This document shows, one piece after another, positions 1-8,816 of a DNA stretch of 11,250 bases. The stretch covers positions 1 through 11,250 of the forward strand of contig JAGWXN010000086.1 of the NCBI GenBank assembly GCA_018969885.1, given 5' to 3'. Made by a program: the position numbers and the translations under genes. The notes beneath the pieces were generated by a model. It ran no database searches, was not told where the DNA came from, and worked only from the letters and a program-made list of their open reading frames with translations. The first letter of the stretch is position 1, and every line of letters begins with the position of its first letter. Origin of the DNA: Betaproteobacteria bacterium (lineage in GTDB: Bacteria > Pseudomonadota > Gammaproteobacteria > Burkholderiales > Burkholderiaceae).

Positions 1-6
1 TCAGAT

Positions 7-12
7 CTCCTT
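7..12 (-). promoter_or_regulatory. Shine-Dalgarno site for the gene downstream of scoA (presumed scoB)
   Basis: Read on the minus strand, the bases just after the scoA stop are AAGGAG followed by ATCTGA at the window edge. AAGGAG is a near-perfect ribosome-binding site and overlaps the scoA TGA. The start codon it serves must lie at or just beyond base 1. By family convention the next gene should be the beta subunit of the same CoA-transferase; that gene itself is not visible. Confidence 0.6.
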
Positions 13-713
13 CAGCGCTCAGCGCGCACAGTGCGCTGTTCGATCCGCTTTTCGGGCGTGGGGTTGAGCACGATACGGTCGATGTAGATGCCGGGCAGGT
101 GAACGGCGTCGGGATCGATTTCGCCATTGGCCACGATCTGCTCCACCTCGGCGATAGTGATGCGACCGGCCATTGCAACATTGGGGTTGAAGTTGCGGGC
201 GGTGCGCCGGAAGACCAGATTGCCGGCGCGGTCAGCCATCCAGGCTTTGACCAGCGACACATCGGGGACCAGCGCTCGCTCCATGAGGTAGGTCTTGCCG
301 TCGAATTCGCGGGTTTCCTTGCCTTCGCCGACGATGGTACCCACCCCTGTGGGGGTGAAGAACGCGGGGATGCCCGCACCGCCTGCACGCAGTTTTTCGG
401 CGAGCGTGCCCTGGGGCGTGAATTCGAGCTCGAGTTCGCCCGCCAGATACTGACGTTCGAATTCTTTGTTTTCGCCCACGTAGGACGCGATCATTTTGCG
501 GATCTGGCGGGTGGCCAGCAGCAGCCCCAGACCGAAGCCGTCAACGCCGGCGTTATTGGAGATGCAGGTGAGATGACGGACGCCCGAGTCGCGCAGCGCC
601 GCAATCAGGGCCTCCGGGATGCCGCATAGGCCAAAGCCACCCACCGCGATCATCTGGCTGTCTTTGACAACATCGGCCAGCGCAGCGCTGGCACTTGGGA
701 AGACTTTGCTCAT
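12..713 (-). CDS. scoA: 3-oxoacid (succinyl-CoA) CoA-transferase subunit A
   Basis: This is the alpha subunit of a two-subunit 3-oxoacid CoA-transferase, a cytosolic enzyme that moves CoA from succinyl-CoA to acetoacetate or a similar 3-oxoacid in ketone-body and short-chain acid use. The 233-residue product has the usual subunit length. Seen in the sequence are the glycine loop GGFGLCGIPEAL (residues 25-36), the ISNNAG segment (51-56), the GTLAEKLRAGGAGIPAFFT region (102-120) and the late motif FNPNVAMAGR (175-184). The catalytic glutamate of this family is in the beta subunit, which should follow off the left edge; a good ribosome-binding site for it is present. The ATG is preceded by only a weak purine stretch (GGCGGGG). 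A TATAAT box lies about 30 bases upstream of the start. The substrate could be another 3-oxoacid such as 3-oxoadipate; sequence alone does not settle this. Confidence 0.92.
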   Translation of the reverse strand: MSKVFPSASAALADVVKDSQMIAVGGFGLCGIPEALIAALRDSGVRHLTCISNNAGVDGFGLGLLLATRQIRKMIASYVGENKEFERQYLAGELELEFTPQGTLAEKLRAGGAGIPAFFTPTGVGTIVGEGKETREFDGKTYLMERALVPDVSLVKAWMADRAGNLVFRRTARNFNPNVAMAGRITIAEVEQIVANGEIDPDAVHLPGIYIDRIVLNPTPEKRIEQRTVRAER

Positions 714-744
714 GGAAACCCCGCCAATTCAGTGCATGATCCGG

Positions 745-750
745 ATTATA
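745..750 (-). promoter_or_regulatory. -10 box, probable scoA promoter
   Basis: On the minus strand this is a perfect TATAAT, followed by CCGG. Transcription would begin near base 738, giving scoA a leader of roughly 25 nt. No convincing -35 hexamer is seen at 16-18 bp. The box overlaps the first base of the most likely ATG of the divergent cation-efflux gene, so the two transcription and translation start regions are interlocked. Confidence 0.5.
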
Positions 751-1682
751 TGTCCCGCTCCAATTCCCACGCGCCCATTCAGGCCCGGTCCGACCATCAT
801 TCGCATGGCCACGATGACCGTCATCCCGGCCACGGGCGCAAGTCTTTGCCCTCCCGGGGTCTGGGCATCGCCTGCCTGATTGTGTTCGGCTTCAGCCTGC
901 TCGAGATCGGGGTCGGGCTGGTGAGCGGCTCACTCGCGCTCGCCTCAGACGGACTGCACATGCTGACCGACGCGTTGGCGCTTGCGCTCGCCTGGGGCGC
1001 GCAGTGGATGGCGCGCCGTCCGCCCGATGCCCGACTCACCTTTGGCTACGAGCGAGTCGAGTCGCTGGCGGCGTTCGTGAACGCGCTCGCTTATCTGGTG
1101 CTGCTCGGCTGGATCGTATTCGAGGCGATCGACCGTTTCCGCTCACCTCACACCCTTGATGCGAGCCTCGCGCTCCCGGTTGCGATTGTCGGGTTGCTGG
1201 TCAATGTGGGGGTGTGGTGGGCGCTGCACCGTGACGGCGACGATCTGAACGTGCGCGGGGCGATGCTGCATGTCATGGGTGATCTGGCGGGGTCGGCCAT
1301 CGCCATCACCGCGATCGTGGTCGCAGCCACCACGGGCTGGACCGCCGTGGATCCGCTGCTCACGCTGGCAATTTCGTTGCTGTTGCTCGGCTCCACAGTG
1401 AGGCTGTTGCGTGACAGCTCGCGCGTCCTGATGAACGCCGCCCCCCCGGGGCTCGATCTGGAGCGCCTGTCGGCGGCGCTCGCCACGCTCCCGGGCGTTA
1501 TCGGTGTGCATGATCTACACGTCTGGAGCATCAGCAGCGGACAGCCCGCGCTCGCCGCACATTTGCAGCTGGCACCGGGGGCTGACTGGGCGGCGGTTCT
1601 GGAGCACGCTCGCTCGCGGATGGCTGCCGATTTCAGCATTCAGCATGTCACTTTGCAGCCGGAATTCGCCAAGCCGATATAA
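750..1682 (+). CDS. Cation diffusion facilitator, zinc-type (CzcD/ZitB-like)
   Basis: This is an inner-membrane metal/proton antiporter of the cation diffusion facilitator family, predicted to export Zn(II) and perhaps Co(II) or Cd(II). From the ATG at 750 it has 310 residues, normal for CzcD/ZitB proteins. Visible features are a histidine-rich cytosolic N-terminus (seven His between residues 16 and 28), about six membrane segments between residues 37 and 222, the metal-site motifs HMLTD (H70, D74) and HVMGD (H174, D178), and a C-terminal ferredoxin-like domain with VHDLHVWSI (253-261). The two H-x3-D motifs are the Zn-type pattern. An in-frame GTG at 732 would add six residues; the ATG is preferred because it lies nearer the His-rich tail, but neither start has a good ribosome-binding site. 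The gene is divergent from scoA with very little space between. Its TAA stop lies inside the pyrG -10 box. Confidence 0.9.
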   Translation: MSRSNSHAPIQARSDHHSHGHDDRHPGHGRKSLPSRGLGIACLIVFGFSLLEIGVGLVSGSLALASDGLHMLTDALALALAWGAQWMARRPPDARLTFGYERVESLAAFVNALAYLVLLGWIVFEAIDRFRSPHTLDASLALPVAIVGLLVNVGVWWALHRDGDDLNVRGAMLHVMGDLAGSAIAITAIVVAATTGWTAVDPLLTLAISLLLLGSTVRLLRDSSRVLMNAAPPGLDLERLSAALATLPGVIGVHDLHVWSISSGQPALAAHLQLAPGADWAAVLEHARSRMAADFSIQHVTLQPEFAKPI

Positions 1683-1683
1683 T
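1678..1683 (+). promoter_or_regulatory. -10 box, probable pyrG operon promoter
   Basis: A perfect TATAAT contains the TAA stop codon of the cation-efflux gene and is followed by CGGG. Transcription would start near base 1690, leaving a leader of about 15 nt before the pyrG ATG, with no Shine-Dalgarno sequence in it. The best upstream candidate for a -35 (TTGCAG, 1653-1658) is weak and at a long 19-bp spacing. Confidence 0.5.
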
Positions 1684-1692
1684 CGGGTTTGA

Positions 1693-3427
<1,735 letters not shown>

Positions 3428-3431
<4 letters not shown>

Positions 3432-4291
3432 AGCTGTGCGGCTTTGAAGTGGGCCTTGACCGGCCCCTGTTTCTGATCGCCGGCCCCTGTGTGATCGAGT
3501 CGCGCACCATGGCGTTTGAAACTGCCGGCCGCCTGATCGAGATCACCGGCAAACTCGGCATTCCATTCATCTACAAGTCCTCGTTCGACAAGGCCAACCG
3601 CAGTTCAGGCACCTCGTTTCGGGGGCCCGGCATCGACCAAGGTCTCGCCATCCTTGCCGACCTGCGCGCGCAGCTGCAAGTCCCCGTCCTGACCGATGTT
3701 CATGACACCGGTCACGTGGCCGAGGTCGCCTCGGTGGTCGATGTTCTGCAAACGCCGGCCTTTCTTGTCCGCCAGACCGATTTCATCCGCGCGGTGGCGA
3801 CGGCCGGGCGTCCGGTCAACATCAAGAAGGGTCAGTTTCTTGCGCCGGGCGACATGAAACACGTGGTGGACAAAGCCCGCGCTGCGGCGATCGAAGCCGC
3901 CGGAGGGAATGCCGCTGCAGGCGATCAGATCATGGTGTGCGAGCGGGGTGCGAGCTTCGGCTACAACAATCTCGTATCGGACATGCGTTCGCTTGCCATC
4001 ATGCGAGAGACTGGGTGTCCGGTGGTGTTCGATGCCACCCACTCCGTTCAACTGCCTGGCGGTCAGGGCACGTCGTCTGGGGGGCAGCGCGAGTTTGTGC
4101 CAGTGCTGGCCCGTGCGGCGGTGGCGAGCGGCGTGTCGGGACTCTTCATGGAAACCCACCCGGATCCCGCTCGCGCGATGTCGGACGGGCCGAACGCCTG
4201 GCCCTTACCGCGGATGCATTCGCTGCTCGAAATGCTGGTTGAGATTGACCGCGTCGTGAAGCGAAATGGCTTTGCCGAGCAAACGCTTTGA
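3428..4291 (+). CDS. kdsA: 3-deoxy-D-manno-octulosonate 8-phosphate synthase
   Basis: KdsA condenses phosphoenolpyruvate with arabinose 5-phosphate to form KDO 8-phosphate, the committed step to the KDO sugar of the LPS inner core; it is cytosolic. From the ATG at 3428 it has 287 residues, the family length; the frame is open further upstream, but conserved sequence starts at LCGFEVG. Recognisable motifs are IAGPCVIES (17-25), [12 protein letters not shown] (49-60), VLTDVH (87-92), [13 protein letters not shown] (131-143), FDATHSVQ (201-208), METHPDP (241-247) and SDGPNAWP (252-259). Cysteine 21 in AGPC, with H205, E242 and D253, matches the four ligands of the metal-dependent class; E. coli KdsA has Asn at the Cys position. 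A modest AGGG lies 11 bases before the ATG, and the gene is probably coupled to pyrG through the mini-ORF. Confidence 0.97.
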
Positions 4292-4319
4292 ACGAATCCC
4301 AGCCAGAAGGAATGCTGTC

Positions 4320-4610
4320 ATGGCCGCCTATGTGATTACCGACATCAAGGTCAGCGATCTCGAGAAATACAAAGCCTACCAGGCCCTCACTCCAGGTGCG
4401 ATCGCAGCAGCGGGGGGCGAGTTTCTGGTGCGAGGCGGGCGGACCGAGGTGCTGGAAGGCGATGTTGAGCCGGGCCGCGTGGTGGTCCTTCGCTTCGAGA
4501 CCATGGACGCAGCACGTGCGTTCTATCACTCGGCTGGCTACGTGGCGGCGCGGGCGGCGCGCGCCGGTGCCACCGAGCGCTTCAATCTGTTCATTGTTGA
4601 GGGTGTTTGA
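4320..4610 (+). CDS. DUF1330 family small protein
   Basis: This is a 96-residue protein of the DUF1330 family, which folds as a dimeric alpha/beta (ferredoxin-like) barrel related to EthD and antibiotic-monooxygenase folds; no reaction is established. Family features are AYVITDIKVSDLEKYKAY (3-20), the strongly conserved GGEFLVRGG (32-40), VVVLRFETMDAARAFYHSAGY (54-74) and the terminal FIVEGV (91-96). The start at 4320 is chosen because GAAGGA lies 8 bases upstream, although the frame is open back to 4266. It lies 28 bases after kdsA, and its TGA directly abuts the eno ATG with no spacer, so its 3' end carries the eno ribosome-binding site. Its place inside a housekeeping operon suggests tight co-expression with enolase. 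The family assignment is firm, the function unknown. Confidence 0.9.
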   Translation: MAAYVITDIKVSDLEKYKAYQALTPGAIAAAGGEFLVRGGRTEVLEGDVEPGRVVVLRFETMDAARAFYHSAGYVAARAARAGATERFNLFIVEGV

Positions 4611-5906
<1,296 letters not shown>

Positions 5907-5925
5907 CTGGTGTAAGGTTTCGGCC

Positions 5926-6267
5926 GTGCGCGCACTCGCTTTCCTCTTGCTGTCTCTTTTGGTGCTGATCCAGTACCCACTCTGGCTTGGTAAAGGGGGA
6001 TGGTTTCGCGTTTGGGAAATCGAGACCGAACTTCAGGCTCAGCGGGTTGTCAACGATCAACGGCGCATGCGCAACGCCGCCCTCGAGGCGCAGGTGCGCG
6101 ATCTCCGAACCGGCAGTGATGCGGTCGAGGAAATCGCTCGGGCAGAGCTTGGCATGCTTAAGAAGGGCGAAATCTTCGTCCAGATCAGCGAGCCCTCGCG
6201 CGGCGAGAGCGCATCGCCGGCGTTTGAAGCCGAGGTGCGGACCGCATCGTTTTCCAGGCGGCCCTGA
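5926..6267 (+). CDS. ftsB: Cell division protein FtsB (septum formation initiator family)
   Basis: FtsB is a small bitopic inner-membrane protein that forms the FtsQLB complex controlling septal peptidoglycan synthesis. The product is 113 residues with a GTG start; AAGG lies 8 bases upstream. It has a short cytosolic N-terminus, one membrane helix (about residues 3-20), a periplasmic coiled coil (about 31-62, in WEIETELQAQ and AALEAQVRDL) and the family motif AVEEIARAELGMLKKGEIFVQI (roughly 66-87). The tail after residue 88 is polar and Ser/Glu-rich and makes the protein somewhat longer than E. coli FtsB (about 103 residues). It closes the pyrG-kdsA-eno cluster, 19 bases after eno, the usual position of ftsB in proteobacteria. 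Confidence 0.93.
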   Translation: MRALAFLLLSLLVLIQYPLWLGKGGWFRVWEIETELQAQRVVNDQRRMRNAALEAQVRDLRTGSDAVEEIARAELGMLKKGEIFVQISEPSRGESASPAFEAEVRTASFSRRP

Positions 6268-6297
6268 GACGCCGCAGCACTAACGTGCCTGGCGTGC

Positions 6298-6318
6298 GCC
6301 GCACCGCTTCGTTGCGGC
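6298..6318. terminator. Candidate stem-loop between convergent ftsB and hslO
   Basis: GCCGCA (6298-6303) and TGCGGC (6313-6318) form a perfect 6-bp stem with a 9-base loop. It lies in the 70-base gap between the stops of the convergent ftsB and hslO genes, where a bidirectional terminator is expected. There is no T-tract on either strand, so it does not meet the standard intrinsic terminator pattern. Confidence 0.3.
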
Positions 6319-6337
6319 CGACATTACCGCTCGCGCC

Positions 6338-7252
6338 TCAGTGGCGGCTGCTCGGATAGTCACCCGTGACCGCGTCACGGAACAGCGCAGCGCAATCCAC
6401 CGCATCAAACCGATAGGGCTGATTGCAGAAGTCGCAGCGCACTTCGACCGGGTCGCGCTCGGACAAAATATCCTCGACCTCGGCCACCCCCAGCATCTTC
6501 AGCATGCCCGCCACCTTGGCGCGCGAGCAACCGCACCCAAAGCGAACGGGCCGGGGGTCAAAGCCTCGCAGCGGCTCGTCCCAGAACAGGCGGTTCAGCA
6601 GCTCGGCAGGGGGAAGTTCGAGCAGTTCGGAGCGCTGCAGGGTGTCGGCCAGCGTCTCCATCCGGTTCCACGCGTCGGGGTCATTGACGGGAACATCACG
6701 TCCGCCCTCGGTAGGCAGTTGCTGTAACAGCAGGCCGCTTGCCCGGTCCGGGCCGGCGGCGAGCCAGAGCCGGGTGGGTAGCTGCTCTGAACGCTGCATG
6801 TAGTGTTCGAGCACTTCGGCCACGCTGTTGCCTTCGAACGGCACGATGCCCTGCCACGGCTGACGGTTTTCGTTCCGGATTCGGGGGTCGAGCGTGACCG
6901 CGAAACGGCCACGCCCCTGGCGGTTGACCAACTCACCCAGCGGGGCGTCCGCCGGGATCGAGGCGCCTTCGCGTTCTTTCACCGTTGCCCGCAGCTGACC
7001 GTCGGAGCGGCATTCAACCACCATGAGTGCGATCGGTCCGTCGCCGTGAATCTGCATGATGAGCGAGCCATCAAACTTGAGCGTAGCCGATAGCAATACT
7101 GCCGCGGCCGACAGTTCGCCAAGCGTGTTGAGGGCGGCACGCGGCAGGTCGTGTCGGCTCGCGATCTGGCGCCAGCAGTCATCAAGCGAAACGATCTCGC
7201 CCCGCACTGCGGTGCCGTCGAGCAGAAAACGCCGGACGAAGTCTTGGTTCAA
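6338..7252 (-). CDS. hslO: Hsp33 redox-regulated holdase chaperone
   Basis: Hsp33 is a cytosolic chaperone kept inactive by zinc on four reduced cysteines; oxidative unfolding releases zinc and it then binds unfolding proteins. The 304-residue product has the N-terminal substrate-binding fold (RRFLLDGTAVRGEIV, 7-21; LIMQIHGDGPI, 64-74; QPWQGIVPFEG, 131-141) and the C-terminal switch FGCGCSRAKV with VRCDFCNQPYRF. These give the C-x-C (C240, C242) and C-x2-C (C273, C276) zinc ligands, all present. The start is a TTG, the only start codon between the in-frame TGA that ends the upstream gene and the conserved N-terminus. It has no ribosome-binding site and lies 9 bases after that stop, so translation is probably coupled to the carbonic anhydrase-like gene. 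The family length fits this start. Confidence 0.95.
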   Translation of the reverse strand: MNQDFVRRFLLDGTAVRGEIVSLDDCWRQIASRHDLPRAALNTLGELSAAAVLLSATLKFDGSLIMQIHGDGPIALMVVECRSDGQLRATVKEREGASIPADAPLGELVNRQGRGRFAVTLDPRIRNENRQPWQGIVPFEGNSVAEVLEHYMQRSEQLPTRLWLAAGPDRASGLLLQQLPTEGGRDVPVNDPDAWNRMETLADTLQRSELLELPPAELLNRLFWDEPLRGFDPRPVRFGCGCSRAKVAGMLKMLGVAEVEDILSERDPVEVRCDFCNQPYRFDAVDCAALFRDAVTGDYPSSRH

Positions 7253-7261
7253 GGGGCGGCT

Positions 7262-7786
7262 TCAGCTGACCCGAGTGAGGCCAGCGCGGAACATTCGGGC
7301 ACGCTCGATGTAGACCCGTGCGCCGTAGCGCAGTCGTTCAAGGTCTTCATCGGTGAGCGTGCGAACGATCTTGCCCGGTGAACCCAGGACCATGCTGCGG
7401 TCCGGGATCTCCTTGCCCTCGGTGACCAGGGCGCCGGCACCGATCAGGCAATCGCGGCCGATCTTTGCGCCATTCAGCACCACCGCCTGAATGCCGATCA
7501 GAGAACCGCTCCCGATGGTGCAGCCGTGCAGCATCACCTGATGACCGACGGTGACATTGTCGGCAATGTCGAGCTGCAGCCCGGTGTCGGTATGAAGGAC
7601 CGAGTTGTCCTGGACGTTGGAGCCGTGTCCGATCCGGATCAGATCGTTATCGCCACGAATGGTGACATTGAACCAGACGCTTGCCAGGGCGGCGATTTCG
7701 ACCCGGCCGATCACATCAGCGGAGTCGGCCACCCAGGCATCGGGATGAATCTGCGGCGTGTGCTCGCCCAACCGGTAGATCGCCAT
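7262..7786 (-). CDS. Gamma carbonic anhydrase family protein (YrdA/PaaY-like)
   Basis: This is a left-handed beta-helix (hexapeptide repeat) trimer of the gamma carbonic anhydrase superfamily, cytosolic. The 174-residue protein carries hexapeptide rungs from about residue 18 to 140 and the three metal-binding histidines in VLHTD (H65) and [10 protein letters not shown] (H82, H87). A C-terminal helix follows (146-168). It is the short type that lacks the acidic loop of the archaeal Cam enzyme, so activity as a true CO2 hydratase is uncertain; E. coli YrdA and PaaY are comparable. A strong AAGGAG lies 7 bases before the ATG, and a TAGAAT -10 candidate just upstream. It is first in a two-gene unit with hslO and divergent from the hydrolase gene, across an intergenic region with a 14-bp palindrome. 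Confidence 0.92.
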   Translation of the reverse strand: MAIYRLGEHTPQIHPDAWVADSADVIGRVEIAALASVWFNVTIRGDNDLIRIGHGSNVQDNSVLHTDTGLQLDIADNVTVGHQVMLHGCTIGSGSLIGIQAVVLNGAKIGRDCLIGAGALVTEGKEIPDRSMVLGSPGKIVRTLTDEDLERLRYGARVYIERARMFRAGLTRVS

Positions 7787-7793
7787 GAAGGGG

Positions 7794-7799
7794 CTCCTT
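7794..7799 (-). promoter_or_regulatory. Ribosome-binding site of the gamma carbonic anhydrase-like gene
   Basis: On the minus strand AAGGAG lies 7 bases before the ATG at 7786. It fixes the start and is the strongest intact Shine-Dalgarno site in the window apart from that at the left edge. Confidence 0.8.
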
Positions 7800-7810
7800 G
7801 GAAAGCGCGC

Positions 7811-7816
7811 ATTCTA
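7811..7816 (-). promoter_or_regulatory. -10 box, probable promoter of the gamma carbonic anhydrase-hslO unit
   Basis: TAGAAT is seen on the minus strand, 24 bases before the start codon, placing transcription start near 7804. A GTGACA element resembling a -35 is present (7837-7842), but 20 bp away, longer than optimal; it forms one edge of the palindrome at 7838-7851. Confidence 0.45.
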
Positions 7817-7836
7817 AGCGATGCCTGTAGCGATGC
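7817..7836. repeat. Short direct repeat AGCGATGC in the divergent intergenic region
   Basis: AGCGATGC occurs at 7817-7824 and again at 7829-7836, start to start 12 bases, each followed by a TGT trinucleotide (one base later in the first copy). It lies between the -10 box of the gamma carbonic anhydrase-like gene and the palindrome. It could be a protein-binding site or chance. Confidence 0.35.
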
Positions 7837-7837
7837 T

Positions 7838-7851
7838 GTCACCCGGGTGAC
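7838..7851. repeat. Perfect 14-bp palindrome, candidate operator
   Basis: GTCACCCGGGTGAC is its own reverse complement. It sits in the 109-base divergent region between the gamma carbonic anhydrase-like gene and the hydrolase gene. On the minus strand it overlaps the expected -35 area of the first; it is about 29 bases before the -10 box of the second. This is a suitable place for a dimeric regulator to act on both directions. The regulator is not identified. Confidence 0.5.
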
Positions 7852-7879
7852 GAGAAGCGCGGGGCCGGATCAAGGTGCC

Positions 7880-7885
7880 TATAAT
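7880..7885 (+). promoter_or_regulatory. -10 box, probable promoter of the hydrolase gene
   Basis: A perfect TATAAT is followed by CCG and then, ten bases after the box, by the ATG at 7896. Transcription would start near 7892, giving a leader of about 4 nt. No -35 match is seen at the normal spacing. Confidence 0.5.
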
Positions 7886-7895
7886 CCGTCCCCAG

Positions 7896-8816
7896 ATGAA
7901 TACCGATGTGTCATCGCGTCCCGTTCAAGCCTACCGACCGGTGGTGACCTCGCAGTCGCTTTTTTTCACGCTGCGGGGGCTTCGCCATCATGTCCGTCAC
8001 TGGCACACCGGCGGGTCCACCCAGCATCATCTGGTGTTGCTCCATGGCTGGATGGATTCATCGGTGTCGTTTCAGTTCATGGTGGATCAGATGGGGCCGG
8101 GCTGGGCGATCCATGCGCCCGACTGGCGCGGGTTTGGGCGTTCTGAGCGACCTGCGGCCGACAGCTACTGGTTTCCGGACTACCTGGCCGACCTCGATCA
8201 GCTGCTCGACCACCTCGCGCCCGACGGCCGGCCGGTTGACCTGGCGGCACACAGCATGGGCGGCAACGTGGCGATGATTTATGCGGGCGTGCGTCCTGCT
8301 CGCATTCGCCGACTCATCAATCTGGAAGGCGTGGGCATGCGTGCCACGCGTCCGCGCGAAGCGCCCGGGCGTTATGCCACCTGGCTGGATCAGGTCCGAA
8401 ACGGCCGCAGGCTTCGCGCCTATCCCACCCGCGAGGCCCTCGCGCAGCGGCTGTGCACCGACAATCCCCGGCTCACACTCGACAAGGCCTTGTTCATCGC
8501 TGAGACCTGGTCGCAACCACTTGCCGACGGTGGGTTCGAGGTACTTGGAGACCCGGCGCACAAACTGCCTAACCCGGTGCTCTATCGTCTGAGCGAAGCA
8601 CTGGCCTGCTGGCGCCAGGTCGTGGCTCCTGTGCTCTGGGTCATGTCCGAATTCCCTTCGCGCGGAATGAGCTTTGCCCTGACGCCCGCCTATGAGCGCA
8701 GACTGGCGGCTATTCGATCGCTCGAGCGGGCGACTGTGACAGGGGCCGGCCACATGATGCATCACGATCAGCCCGCTGCCGTAGCGGCTCTTATCCGGAC
8801 ATTTCTCCTCAAATGA
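7896..8816 (+). CDS. Alpha/beta hydrolase of unknown substrate
   Basis: This is a serine hydrolase of the alpha/beta fold. From the ATG at 7896 it has 306 residues. Visible are the oxyanion motif LLHGWMDSS (48-56), the strand-4 region PDWRGFGRSERP (75-86), the nucleophile elbow AHSMGGN (S120) and the catalytic-histidine segment GAGHMMHHDQP (H286). The acid is probably E144 in INLEGVG or E252 in VMSEFPS. A cap domain lies about 150-235. There is no signal peptide. An in-frame GTG at 7875 would place the TATAAT box inside the gene, so the later ATG is preferred; GTG codons at 7908, 7941 and 7944 are also possible. No ribosome-binding site is seen. Its TGA overlaps the ATG of the PHP exonuclease (ATGA). 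The substrate cannot be named from the sequence; esterase, thioesterase and lipase-like roles all remain open. Confidence 0.88.
   Translation: MNTDVSSRPVQAYRPVVTSQSLFFTLRGLRHHVRHWHTGGSTQHHLVLLHGWMDSSVSFQFMVDQMGPGWAIHAPDWRGFGRSERPAADSYWFPDYLADLDQLLDHLAPDGRPVDLAAHSMGGNVAMIYAGVRPARIRRLINLEGVGMRATRPREAPGRYATWLDQVRNGRRLRAYPTREALAQRLCTDNPRLTLDKALFIAETWSQPLADGGFEVLGDPAHKLPNPVLYRLSEALACWRQVVAPVLWVMSEFPSRGMSFALTPAYERRLAAIRSLERATVTGAGHMMHHDQPAAVAALIRTFLLK

Noticed and set aside
664..669. Perfect TTGACA inside scoA, facing the cation exporter
   Set aside because: No -10-like hexamer lies 16-19 bases downstream; the sequence there is GC-rich. It encodes part of the scoA N-terminus.
4266..4319. Longer start for the DUF1330 protein
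   Set aside because: The extra 18 codons overlap kdsA and are not family-like; a good ribosome-binding site marks the ATG at 4320.
7960..7966. T7 run at residues 22-24 of the hydrolase as a slippage or phase-variation site
   Set aside because: Seven bases is short for phase variation, the frame is intact, and it encodes Leu-Phe-Phe at the expected place.
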